Positions 12,140-21,103 of a stretch of 64,000 nt of DNA are shown here, in pieces. The position numbers and the translations under genes were made by a program. How positions within the stretch are numbered: position 1 is the first letter of the stretch; each line of letters starts with the position of its first letter. The notes under the pieces are model-generated. The model searched no databases and was not told where the DNA came from. It was given only the letters and a program-made list of their open reading frames with translations. This stretch comes from Mycoplasma tullyi (GTDB taxonomy: Bacteria; Bacillota_I; Bacilli_A; Mycoplasmatales; Mycoplasmoidaceae): contig NZ_CP059674.1 of assembly GCF_014068355.1 (NCBI RefSeq), positions 434,001-498,000 on the forward strand, in the 5' to 3' direction.

Positions 12140-12514
12140 TTATAGATTAATCGATTTTATTAGATGGTGATATAAAGGACTTTTACCTAAATAAAAACTA
12201 ATTGTTCCCACATTCTGATCTATGGCTTGATTCGATTGTAAAATCGCATCATTTTCGTTCATTTTATCAATCATGAATTTGAGTGAACGTGAGTTATTTT
12301 TATAGTATCCAATCAAGTATTTAGCTTTGTTCTTTTTTATAAAATTAGCTAACTGTGAATCTTGAGCTAGATTAACTTGTAGCCTTTGGTCTTGTTTTTG
12401 AAAAACATAGCTTTCATAAAGATTGATTCTGACGAGAAAAACAATCGCTAAAAAAGTAAGCAAAACAATAAACAAACTAATAATCGTACTGTTAATAATT
12501 TTATTGGTATTCAT
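12140..12514 (-). CDS. Small membrane-anchored protein, probable partner of the C39 ABC exporter
   Basis: This 124-residue protein has one strong N-terminal membrane segment (IISLFIVLLTFLAIVFLV) followed by about 90 polar residues predicted outside. I chose ATG 12512-12514 (MNTNKIINS) rather than an upstream in-frame codon at 12565, since it sits at the 3' end of the exporter gene with a 14-base overlap. Position and topology resemble a reduced HlyD-type membrane fusion or accessory subunit of peptide exporters, but no HlyD motif is visible. Function is inferred from context only. Confidence 0.6.
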   Translation of the reverse strand: MNTNKIINSTIISLFIVLLTFLAIVFLVRINLYESYVFQKQDQRLQVNLAQDSQLANFIKKNKAKYLIGYYKNNSRSLKFMIDKMNENDAILQSNQAIDQNVGTISFYLGKSPLYHHLIKSINL

Positions 12515-14498
12515 GTAGGTTAATCTGTTTTTTAAAATATCTACTAAAACTATGATCATGTTCAATCATGATGGTTAAGTTGTTTTTAACAATCTGTTTA
12601 ATAATGATTTGAAAAACTTGATGTTTGATTGCTTCATCAATATTATTTAACACTTCATCTAGTAAAAATAATTTATTTCTAGAGTTGTAAGAATGCAATA
12701 GTTTTAATACTTGATTTTGACCAGAACTAAGATTGTATTTATCAGCATCAAAAAGTTTGAAATACTCGATAATTTCTAATAATTCTGGTCGCTTGTTTTT
12801 CTTAAGGAATTCAATTAGTCATTCATTACTGAGTTCTACATTACTTTTCTGATCCGAAAGATAAACCACGTTATTCAACAATCATTGGTTTGAATACTTA
12901 TTAATATTCATTTCGTTGATAAAGATCTCACCTGATGATAATAGTTGACGTTTAATGATTGATTTAATTAAAGTCGATTTACCGCTGGCGTTTCTTGCGG
13001 ATAAGAATACAGGCTCATTGATCGTTAAATTTAAATCATTAAAGATAGGTTGCGCATCAAAAAATAAGTAAACATTTTTAAACTGTATTGAATTAATTTT
13101 TCTTGAGTAATTTGTTAAATTTTGCGGTTCTTTTTGCAATAAAATCAAATTATGAATATTAGATTTTGCGATTCTAAATTCATATGATTCATTCATAAAT
13201 TTAATCAATCCATCAATACTACCAATTAATAAACCTTGTAATGTACTTACATAGATTAAAGTAGCTAGATCTATAGTGTTTAAATTAAGGATTAAAGAGA
13301 TCCCTACAACTAAGGTAATACATGTTATGAAATATTTAATAAGTTCAAAAATTGCATTACTAAAATTTGCACTTTGGTTTATCTTTTTATTTAGATTTAA
13401 GTTGTCACTGAACACCTCTTTAACATCATTAGTCCATTGTTGATAGAACGTTTGGTGTTGTGTATTAACAATTGTTTTGTGAAACTCATATAAATAGGTT
13501 TGTTGTTTAATCTGTAGTTCTCTAGCTTTTTGTTTATATCCTTTAAATCAGAATAAATTTAGTAGCAAATAAACTAATGAAACAAAGCTTTGAAATAAGG
13601 TAATAAACAAAAAGAAGATGTGAATTCGATATAACAAAATGATTGCGACAACAACAATCAAAATGTTGTTAATAAAACTTGCAACTTTTTTTATATAAAA
13701 CTCTAAACAGTTTAATAAAAACTCATCGTATTTATAGATCTTTCCTATGTCATCTTTAATCAACTTAATCGTTTTAGGTAAACTGAAAGTTGATAGTAAC
13801 TGTGATCATCAATACTGATACTGATTCTTAATCAATTGCTGTTGTCAAATACTTAATAATCCTGATCCAACTAGATTAATAACTTTGATCAAGATAAAAG
13901 TAACAATAATAATCAAAATGTTATTAATTACCGAAGTATTTATCACATCATTAATTAGGATCTTAAATAAAAACGTCAGCCCAATACTAGTTGCAGTAAT
14001 CAATAATTCAATAACTAAAAAGATCAGAATATATTTGAAACTAATTATTCTTGCAAAACTAAATTTGGTGTCATAGTCAGGTTTTGTATAGTTAAGATAA
14101 TCGGGACTAACTTTAATAATAATGCCAGCAAAAACTTTCTCAAATTCTTCATGAGCAATGCTCTGAACATTATTACTGCCAGGATCATAAACTATAAAAG
14201 AAGAATTTTTCTTCTTGACAATAACAAAATGATTAAAATCTTCAGCTTTTAATAAACACACTAAATACTTATCATTTAGTTTTATTAATTCATCAAAACT
14301 AGCTTGATAAGACTCACATAATAAATGATGTTTACTAGCAATATCTTCAAACTGATTGATATTAATACCACTATTAGATATATGCGTGTCAGCTTTGATT
14401 AGAAAATCATTTAGATCATGATCAAAATAATGGTTATATAGCATTCTGATTACAGCTATGCCACAATCATTATTTTCTGTTTGCTTAATTAATCTCAC
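12501..14498 (-). CDS. ABC exporter with N-terminal C39 (bacteriocin-processing) peptidase domain
   Basis: One frame of 665 residues spans several UGA codons. Residues 1-125 are a C39 peptidase: Gln6, catalytic Cys12 (QTENNDCG), His90 (DFNHFVIV) and Asp105 (VYDPG), so the catalytic set is complete. A membrane domain with several hydrophobic segments follows, then an ATPase domain with Walker A (SARNASGKST at about 500-509), signature LSSGQNQ and Walker B (KLFLLDEVLNN). Such proteins cut double-glycine leaders and export the peptide. No candidate precursor peptide was seen beside it. It heads the run that continues into ybeY-era-recO. Confidence 0.88.
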
Positions 14499-14943
14499 TA
14501 TTATCTTCTATACGTTACAACATATGTATTTTTTATCTAAAAGGAATAAAAAATATTTTTTACAGAAGAAGTTATATGAGTAGATAATTTAAAAAAATAA
14601 GCGTTAGATTAATAAATTAAAAATAATGATCAATTTAAAATGTGTTATTTTTACCGTATATTTTTAATAATTTAATAATTACAATTGTTGTTATATGTAT
14701 TTAGAAATTAAATAGTTTATCGGCTAATATAAAGCAATTCGCAAACATAACTTATCGAATTAATTATCAAACTAATCCTAGTTAACTATCGCATTACTTA
14801 AATCTTGAGAGACTGTTCTTCATCAAAAAACATCTCCATTTAATACCTTATAATCTAAATAACCTTATTTTATAGTAGGTTCAATTTGATATAATCACAG
14901 TAGTTAAATATTTATTACAGAATAGGATTTAAATTAATCATTA
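14499..14943. promoter_or_regulatory. Divergent intergenic region with a promoter for the downstream plus-strand gene
   Basis: These 445 bases separate the exporter (minus) from the membrane protein at 14944 (plus). I see no ORF or RNA gene. A TATAAT box at 14890-14895 and an AGGA about 8 bases before the ATG fit a promoter and ribosome site for the plus-strand gene. The exporter promoter must lie near 14500-14560 but no clear box stands out. Confidence 0.5.
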
Positions 14944-15510
14944 ATGGAAAATAACGAGTCTAAAATTTCAGGGACTAACAATGATCTCAAGCAGGTTGAT
15001 ACTATAAAACCTCGACAAGAATTTCAAAATCCAAGATCGGTTGATCTTAATGAGTTCTTAAGAAGATATACCAGTAGAGTTCACAAACCAATGATTGTGT
15101 TCTTTGCTTTACACATTGTTGCGTTTTTATTACTAATTATTGCAGTAGCTACTGCTGCTGGTGGTGTTGCTGCAGGTAGTAGATCTTCTTCATCAATGTC
15201 AGGAGAAGAATTCTTTAGTGGACATCCCGCTAACGCTTTAATAGCAGGTGGTATTTTTGTAACTATCAGTTATGCCATCTTTGGAATTGTCAGTTTTGCT
15301 TTATTTATCATCTTCATCATCGGAATTGTTTATACGGCTGATAAAAAGGTCGATGGCTTAATGCCTTCAATGATCTTATTTGTAGTTGCACTTTTTGCCC
15401 CATTCTTGGGAACAATCTTAGGATTAGTTGCAACAATTATGGCTAAGAAAAACATCGAAAACGCTATTGCTCAAGCTAAAGGTAATGTAGCACCTGAACA
15501 TCTAATTTAA
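14944..15510 (+). CDS. Hypothetical membrane protein (188 aa, about four membrane segments)
   Basis: The protein has a polar N-terminus of about 45 residues, then hydrophobic segments around MIVFFALHIVAFLLLIIAVA, ANALIAGGIFVTISYAIFG, VSFALFIIFIIGIVYTA and MILFVVALFAPFLGTILGLV, and a short polar tail. No enzyme motif is visible. It is a single-gene unit with its own promoter (TATAAT at 14890) and a strong terminator. Confidence 0.7.
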   Translation: MENNESKISGTNNDLKQVDTIKPRQEFQNPRSVDLNEFLRRYTSRVHKPMIVFFALHIVAFLLLIIAVATAAGGVAAGSRSSSSMSGEEFFSGHPANALIAGGIFVTISYAIFGIVSFALFIIFIIGIVYTADKKVDGLMPSMILFVVALFAPFLGTILGLVATIMAKKNIENAIAQAKGNVAPEHLI

Positions 15511-15529
15511 TTAACTAACTTATTAATAA

Positions 15530-15567
15530 AACCCATTAACCTTAATTGAGTTAATGGGTTTTTTATT
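15530..15567 (+). terminator. Rho-independent terminator
   Basis: An 11-bp stem AACCCATTAAC / GTTAATGGGTT with a 9-base loop is followed by a T run, 19 bases after the stop of the 188-aa gene. Confidence 0.85.
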
Positions 15568-15932
15568 TATATTAAATAACTTACAAACTAAACTATAACT
15601 TGTTATCCCAACAATAAAAAACCCATCAATCTTATTAAGGATCGATGGGTTTTGATTTATTAATAACCTTTAATTAGATTAAGGGTTTAATTTTGGTTAT
15701 GTTATCTAACACAATTGATCAACAAAGTGTTGTTATATAAAAAGTGTAGTAGAAAAATAATAATAATTAAGAAAGAAAATACAAATGACAATTTAAGTAA
15801 TATGGAAATATGACAATAAAAACCAAATATAGAAATATTAACTATCAATTGTTGGTTGTCAGATAACTTTATACCAAAACTTAATTAACAAAAAAGGAGA
15901 TTATTTTAATTAGAAAGGAATAAAGGAGTTAT
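15568..15932. other. Intergenic region with a second terminator-like hairpin
   Basis: At 15620-15651 a second hairpin has the same outer arms as the preceding terminator (AACCCATC / GATGGGTT) and is followed by TTTGATTT. It could end ftsZ transcription from the other side or act as a backup terminator. A TTGATC and TATATA pair about 17 bases apart near 15717-15740 resembles a plus-strand promoter. No convincing protein gene is present. Confidence 0.5.
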
Positions 15933-16010
15933 ATGAACAATGAAACTATTCTTCATCATCCAGTAGACTTAGGATACTACTGGTTTCAATTTTGCCATTT
16001 ACACGATTAG
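15933..16010 (+). CDS. Possible 25-residue ORF antisense to the ftsZ 3' end
   Basis: The ATG at 15933 follows AAAGGAG at a good spacing, in a mollicute where strong Shine-Dalgarno sequences are uncommon. The frame MNNETILHHPVD... ends in TAG at 16008. It lies almost entirely over the ftsZ 3' end on the other strand. It may be the remnant of a gene start or simply chance. Confidence 0.2.
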   Translation: MNNETILHHPVDLGYYWFQFCHLHD

Positions 16011-17346
16011 TAGCTCTAAACGTGTATTCAGGAGGTTCTTGGTTAATTACAGCTAGTTTTTGTTCTAACAGTTTGGAATTGTTTCGCAGATAATCATTGC
16101 TCAAATCATTCTTAATTTGTTCATCAGAGCGATCAATTAAATTAAATGATTCTAATGCTAAAGGATTTTTAGCATGGATCAAACTACTAGTCTTTTTGCC
16201 AAGAATCGTAATGATATTCTCATCACCTTCAATATACTTAGACCCAAACACAATATGGGCGTTTTTGTTTACTGAAGCTTTGATTCTAGCATTAAGCTCA
16301 TCATACAATCTTCCGGGTAATTGTTTGCTGAGTTGATAAATGACAATCAACTGGTTAGCATCTAATCAATCATCACTTAGTAGTTTTTGTGCTACCAAGT
16401 TTTCTTGGCTACTTGAGAGTTTAATCTCTTTCACCAAGAACTCATAAGCTAACTGATCTTTTTTTGTAAAAAAAGTGATCAGATCAGCATAATCGAGATT
16501 GTGAATCGTTTGTTCGTTAATTAAATTAACGATCGTTTTAATTGATAAACCAATGTTGTTGCTAATCTCTTGGTTACGATTAACCACAGACAGATAATTT
16601 AAATTCTTATTAATATCATCCATGCGTAGTTGACTGATCGCGTTAGCATTTTTTAAGAGATCGTATAAAGCATCAGTGGCTTTTTCATAACTAATACTAC
16701 CTTCTGTATTAGGAGGGATTACCACATATGCTAATGTGATAATTTTTTTAGATGCAGCCTTATTAATAATATAAGTTGAACCTGCACTTCCAGTTCCTTT
16801 ACCTAATCCTGCAATCACAATACAGATATCACAATCTGTTAAGATCTCATCAAGTTCACTATCAAAATATTGTGAGATCGCCAACCTTGCTTTTTCAACA
16901 TCTCCCCCAGCACCATTACCAAACGTATAAGGTGAATCAATTAGATATCTAATTGCTTTAGATCTTCCTTGGGCTAACTGATTTAAGTGCTTGCAATCAG
17001 TATTTAATTGATAAAAGATTAAGTTTTCACTAACTAGATCAGGGTATTGACGTATTATATCTTCAACGATATTATTTCCAGCACCACCAATCCCAATAAT
17101 CTTAATCTTGTAGTTCTTTTTGTATTTACTAACAAAATACTTAATCTTTTCTTGTGGTACTAAATCTTTTTTTATAACAGGTTGTTTATTAACAACATCT
17201 TGATCATCAAAATAACCTAATTTAATCTGATTAATAACACTAGAATCCTTCATCAACTCTGCTTGCATTTCTTTTTGCAGTTTGATTAATTCTTCTTGCA
17301 TTGCTTCAAGACTTATGTCAGGTTTTTTATCTCTTTGATCAAACAT
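15946..17346 (-). CDS. ftsZ: Cell division protein FtsZ (divergent)
   Basis: The 466-residue protein has the tubulin-fold nucleotide-binding motifs: GIGGAGNN at residues 85-92 and the T4 loop AGLGKGTGSAG at about 179-189, followed by YVVIPP. The usual GGGTGTG core is changed here to GKGTGSAG. An N-terminal extension of about 80 residues is Gln/Glu/Lys-rich, and the C-terminus ends in an acidic LLDDEE rather than a clear FtsA/ZipA-binding peptide. A UGA at 16366 is read as Trp. Its ATG overlaps the stop of the upstream gene (TAATG), so translation is probably coupled. Confidence 0.92.
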
Positions 17347-18635
17347 TATTTAAAGCTGATTTTAGCTAAGATATTATTTAATTCTTTGTTGATTGATAAG
17401 ATCATCGCTCTACGATCACTTTCTTGATCGTAATTGTAATCATGAGGAGTGATTACATAATTATCAATCTTATTAATTGAGTTATCAAATTCAGATTGTT
17501 TTTTGATTGCTCAGTATGCTTGAATAAATGAACTTTTAGCACATGATAGTTTTGGTGAATAAAGTTTACTAATCTCAACATCATTAACTAGTTCACTTTC
17601 TTTATTAAGTAAGTTGTTTGAGATCGCACTATTTCGTGAAGTATTTACAATAATTTGCTTAATGTTCTTTTTGAAATCACGTTTAATTAATTCAAGTTCT
17701 TTATTGATGTAATCAATAATTTGAACTAATTGTTTTTGAATACAACTATCTAGATCTTGTTTTGATAAGTATTGATAACTTAAGAATTGCACATTAGTTT
17801 TAATTAATAAGTTATATGAACTATCTTCATTAAGTGTTAATAAGTTGTTATTAAAATACTGATCAACGATTGTGATTAGATCTTCGTTTTTATTTTTAGC
17901 ATTTAACTTATTAACAACATTTTGTTTAATCTGATTAATTCCTAGATTAATCTTCTTATTAATAATGTAGGTGTTATTTAGATACACACTAATATTAGTG
18001 TGATCATCTAAGATATCAATCATTAAAGTGTCATTAATATCTTTTAGTTGTTGAGAAGTTTGATAGTTCAACTCTTGAGTTGAAATGTTAGTTATTGTTA
18101 ACTTTAATTGACTAAGTAATTGACTTACTTGTTTAAGTAATAATGATTTAGATGTATAAACTAGTACAACTGCGTAGTAGTTTTTGTTTTCAATTAATTC
18201 ATCAACTGGTTTTTTAGTTTCTTCATCTAGATATTCATACACTTGATAGTTAACTAATTGATCAATACCATTTCTTGATTTTTCATGATTTAAAACAAAC
18301 TTCTTAACTTCGTTATCAAACTGTTGTCCATTTAGATAATTAATTAAACCACTATTAATTTGTTTAGATTTAAGATCATTAATTAAAGCATCAAAATTAA
18401 GAATTACTTTTTGAATCACTAACTTATGACGTTGAGTGATCTGATCAATTTGGTTTTGAATCTTTTGAAGTAATAATCTTTGATTAATAATCTTATTGTT
18501 ATCATATAAGTTATTGTTTTCAATACTTACTTGACGTAGTAAATGCATTGATTGGTCATTATTAGTTGATAAGACCAAATCAATTTTTTGTTTTGAGAAG
18601 TTAAGAGTACAGTAGGTTTGTTTTAAGTTATACAT
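17346..18635 (-). CDS. Conserved protein at the ftsA position of the division cluster (MG_223-like)
   Basis: This 429-residue, Asn/Gln/Leu-rich protein lies between rsmH and ftsZ, where Firmicutes carry ftsA and Mycoplasma genitalium carries the uncharacterised MG_223. Segments such as LVIQKVILNFDALI, LMIDILDDHTNISVYLNN and IKQIIVNTSRNSAISNN follow the alternation expected of an actin/Hsp70 ATPase fold. I cannot see firm phosphate-loop motifs, so the FtsA relation is inferred from position. It starts 4 bases after the rsmH stop and its TAA overlaps the ftsZ ATG. Confidence 0.75.
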
Positions 18636-18639
18636 TGAT

Positions 18640-19581
18640 TTAGTTAGTGGTTTTTTCTAGGACGAATAGTTTGGCTGAACGTGATCTTCGATTCTTATCA
18701 AGTTCTTCTTTACTAGGACTTAGTCCTTTGTTGAAATGGTTAATATATTTTTTAAGTAATTCGTTGTTGATTGGTAAATTGTTAAGGTTTGAAGTTGAAG
18801 CTAGGTTTCTAAAAACTTTTTTAACGATCTTTTCTTCTAGTGAATGAAAAGTGATGATTGTGATTCTTCCACCTGGATTTAGATAATTGGGAAGATAAGT
18901 TAAGAGCTTTTCTAGAACTTCTAATTCATTATTAACAGCAATCCGCAGGGCTTGGAAATACTTTCTAGCAGGGTGTTTATTTGCATACAGTTCAGCTTTA
19001 TTAACATTCTTTTTAATTAGTTCAACAGTTTCAAGAGTGTTTAATTCTTTTTGTTCGAATGCTTTTTTAAGTGCAACTACAACCCGATAAGGATCTTTGA
19101 TTTCACCATAGTTGCGCATGATCTTGACCAGATCATTAACACTTGAATTTTGAATCAACTTAGTTGCATCAACTTCTTTTGATTGATCCATTCTCATATC
19201 CAATCGACCAAGTGAGTGATAACTAAATCCTCGAAGTGGTTCATCTAGTTGATAACTAGACACGCCCAGATCAATTAAACAACCATCGATCTTATCAATC
19301 TGCATTGCTTGCAAATGTTTTTTTAAATTAACGAAGTTGTCATTAATTAAATCAACATTTTTATATTCACTAAATAATTGTTGACAATGATTTATTGCTT
19401 GAATATCTTGATCAAAGCCAATTAATCTAGCAGATTCATCTAAGCTATTAATGATGTTGTAACTATGACCGCCAAACCCAATCGTGAGATCTAAATAAAT
19501 TCCATCCTTTTTAGTGATCAAGTGATCAATCACTTCTTTTAATAAAACCGGATAGTGAATCGTATTATTAATGATCATCAT
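18640..19581 (-). CDS. rsmH: 16S rRNA (cytosine-1402-N4)-methyltransferase RsmH
   Basis: RsmH (MraW) methylates C1402 in the decoding centre. The 313-residue protein begins with the family hallmark YPVLLKEVIDHL and the SAM-binding motif DLTIGFGGHSYNI. Later motifs include DGCLIDLGVSSYQLD, RGFSYHSLGRLDMRMD, HPARKYFQALRIAVNNEL, ITFHSLEEKIVK and SRSAKLFVLEK. Length is standard. Its start lies inside the mraZ 3' end with a 14-base overlap. Confidence 0.95.
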   Translation of the reverse strand: MMIINNTIHYPVLLKEVIDHLITKKDGIYLDLTIGFGGHSYNIINSLDESARLIGFDQDIQAINHCQQLFSEYKNVDLINDNFVNLKKHLQAMQIDKIDGCLIDLGVSSYQLDEPLRGFSYHSLGRLDMRMDQSKEVDATKLIQNSSVNDLVKIMRNYGEIKDPYRVVVALKKAFEQKELNTLETVELIKKNVNKAELYANKHPARKYFQALRIAVNNELEVLEKLLTYLPNYLNPGGRITIITFHSLEEKIVKKVFRNLASTSNLNNLPINNELLKKYINHFNKGLSPSKEELDKNRRSRSAKLFVLEKTTN

Positions 19582-19996
19582 CCATTGATTCAGCTAACTC
19601 ATTGAACTTATCAAAGTTAGCTTGATTGAATTCTTCATAAGCATTCACATCTCACAATTCGATGTGATCACCCATACCAATGATTACAACTTCTTTATTA
19701 AGATTTGCCATCTTTTTAAAGTTTGCTGGAATCAAGATACGATTAGCACTATCAACATCAATCGTTAGTGAGTTAGCAAATAATAAACGTTTGTAATTAC
19801 GGTTTTGTTGTTTATTATTTGATTGACTTAAGAACTTATTTGCGTAGTTTTCAAACTCTTGATTAGTACGTAATTCTAAACATCCATCAAGCCCTCTTGA
19901 TAGCACAACACTATCTTGAATTAAACTTCTTAATTTAGCAGGAATACTTAATCTGCCTTTAGGATCGATATTATGTTGATAGTTGCCAATAAACAT
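19568..19996 (-). CDS. mraZ: Transcriptional regulator MraZ
   Basis: MraZ is a SpoVT/AbrB-like DNA-binding ring protein that controls the division cluster. The 142-residue protein has both family repeats: MFIGNYQHNIDPKGRLSIPA and, later, NSLTIDVDSANRILIPANFK. The frame crosses the UGA at 19652 and ends at TAA 19568-19570. A strong ribosome site (GGAGG on the minus strand, 20008-20012) precedes the ATG. In Mollicutes MraZ is reported to bind direct repeats AAAGTG(T/G) at this promoter, and three such boxes lie just upstream, so self-regulation is expected. Confidence 0.95.
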
Positions 19997-20057
19997 CTTT
20001 ATCTTTTCCTCCTATAGCAGAATATTACGTACTACTATTATTTTAAATCATTTTTTC

Positions 20058-20084
20058 CCACTTTGCTACACTTTTTCACACTTT
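20058..20084 (-). promoter_or_regulatory. Three MraZ-binding boxes upstream of mraZ
   Basis: On the minus strand there are three direct repeats of AAAGTG(T/G), at 20078-20084, 20068-20074 and 20058-20064, each separated by exactly 3 bases (10-base period, one helical turn). They sit about 15 bases upstream of a TAAAAT-like -10 box at 20040-20045. This matches the described Mollicute MraZ operator. Confidence 0.88.
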
Positions 20085-20101
20085 TGAAATTTGATAGCGG
20101 T

Positions 20102-20126
20102 GAAACCCTTTATTATAAAGGGTTTC
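20102..20126. repeat. Perfect inverted repeat upstream of the MraZ boxes
   Basis: GAAACCCTTTA, a 3-base loop, then TAAAGGGTTTC: 11 perfectly paired bases. Neither side has a long T run. It may be an additional operator or a weak terminator between the scpB end and the mraZ promoter. Confidence 0.55.
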
Positions 20127-20158
20127 TTATAGGGATTGGAAAGTCTTTATGTAATGAA

Positions 20159-20183
20159 AAAATGACCGGAATTCGGTCATTTT
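20159..20183 (-). terminator. Rho-independent terminator of the dhfr-scpA/scpB operon
   Basis: AAAATGACCG / CGGTCATTTT forms a 10-bp stem with a GAATT loop, followed on the minus strand by a T-rich run. It lies 38 bases beyond the scpB stop. Confidence 0.85.
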
Positions 20184-20220
20184 GTCTTAATATGCGCTAA
20201 TTTGTGGGATGGTGTGGGGC

Positions 20221-21096
20221 TTATTCGTTCTCATCATAACGATTCGAATCAAAGAAGTTACCTTCTTGATAAGAATCGGGGTCAAAATGTTTGATTTGGG
20301 GTAAATCATCAACTGATTCAATTCCAAATAGATCAAAGAATTTTTCTGACACATTATATAAGAAAGGACGACCAGGTGTGTCAGCTCGACCAACTTCAAC
20401 AATCAACCCTTTTTCTAATAAGTTATCAACTAAACTTAATGAGTCAACTCCTCTGATCTCATTAATTCTTACTCTTGTACAGGGTTGATTGTATGCAACG
20501 ATCGCTAATACTTCCATTAAACTCTTGTTTAGTGGATTTTTAAATCGTTCAGAAACGTATCGTTGCATATCTTTTTTAACAGCAGCCTTAGTTAAGATCT
20601 TATATCTGCCACCATAGTTTTTAATCGTTAAACCAAAGTTAAGGTTTTGATCATAGTTATAGATCATTTCTTCTAACTCTTTATATAACTGATCTTGGTG
20701 GATCTTAGGTAAGATCTTATTTAGTTCTTGAAGTGTCATCCCGTTTCTTCCAGCAACATATAGTGCTGCTTGAATAATTGCTTTAGCTGATAACTCTTTT
20801 TGATCTGATGATTTATTATTTAGTTCTGCTTGATCTAGATCATCAACAATCTCACTGGTTTTTTCAATCGCTTCACGAACAGACTCATAGAACTTATCAT
20901 TATCATCAGTTTCAAAATCAACGGTTGAGTTCCCGATATCTTCAAACGTTGGTTTTTGTTTTTTAGCTGTTAACTTATCAATTGCTTGTGAAAACTCTTT
21001 TTGATCATCCATAATCTCTTGAGTTGATAGTGGTTCAACTTCTGTTTCTTTTTTAAGGCTAAATTTCTTAGTTATCTTTTTAATCTTTGTTTTCAT
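20221..21096 (-). CDS. scpB: Segregation and condensation protein ScpB
   Basis: ScpB joins ScpA and SMC in the condensin-like complex. The 291-residue protein has an N-terminal charged extension of about 100 residues not usual in the family. The two winged-helix domains follow: AKAIIQAALYVAGRNGMTLQEL, then SLMEVLAIVAYNQPCTRVRINEIRGVDS and GRADTPGRPFLYNVSEKFFDLFGI. The acidic tail ends at TAA 20221. It starts 7 bases after the scpA stop. Confidence 0.92.
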   Translation of the reverse strand: MKTKIKKITKKFSLKKETEVEPLSTQEIMDDQKEFSQAIDKLTAKKQKPTFEDIGNSTVDFETDDNDKFYESVREAIEKTSEIVDDLDQAELNNKSSDQKELSAKAIIQAALYVAGRNGMTLQELNKILPKIHQDQLYKELEEMIYNYDQNLNFGLTIKNYGGRYKILTKAAVKKDMQRYVSERFKNPLNKSLMEVLAIVAYNQPCTRVRINEIRGVDSLSLVDNLLEKGLIVEVGRADTPGRPFLYNVSEKFFDLFGIESVDDLPQIKHFDPDSYQEGNFFDSNRYDENE

Positions 21097-21103
21097 AATT
21101 TAA

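Noticed and set aside
14499-14943. Search for a leader peptide gene for the C39 exporter
   Set aside because: No short frame with a start, a ribosome site and a double-glycine leader was found in this gap or just after 15510.
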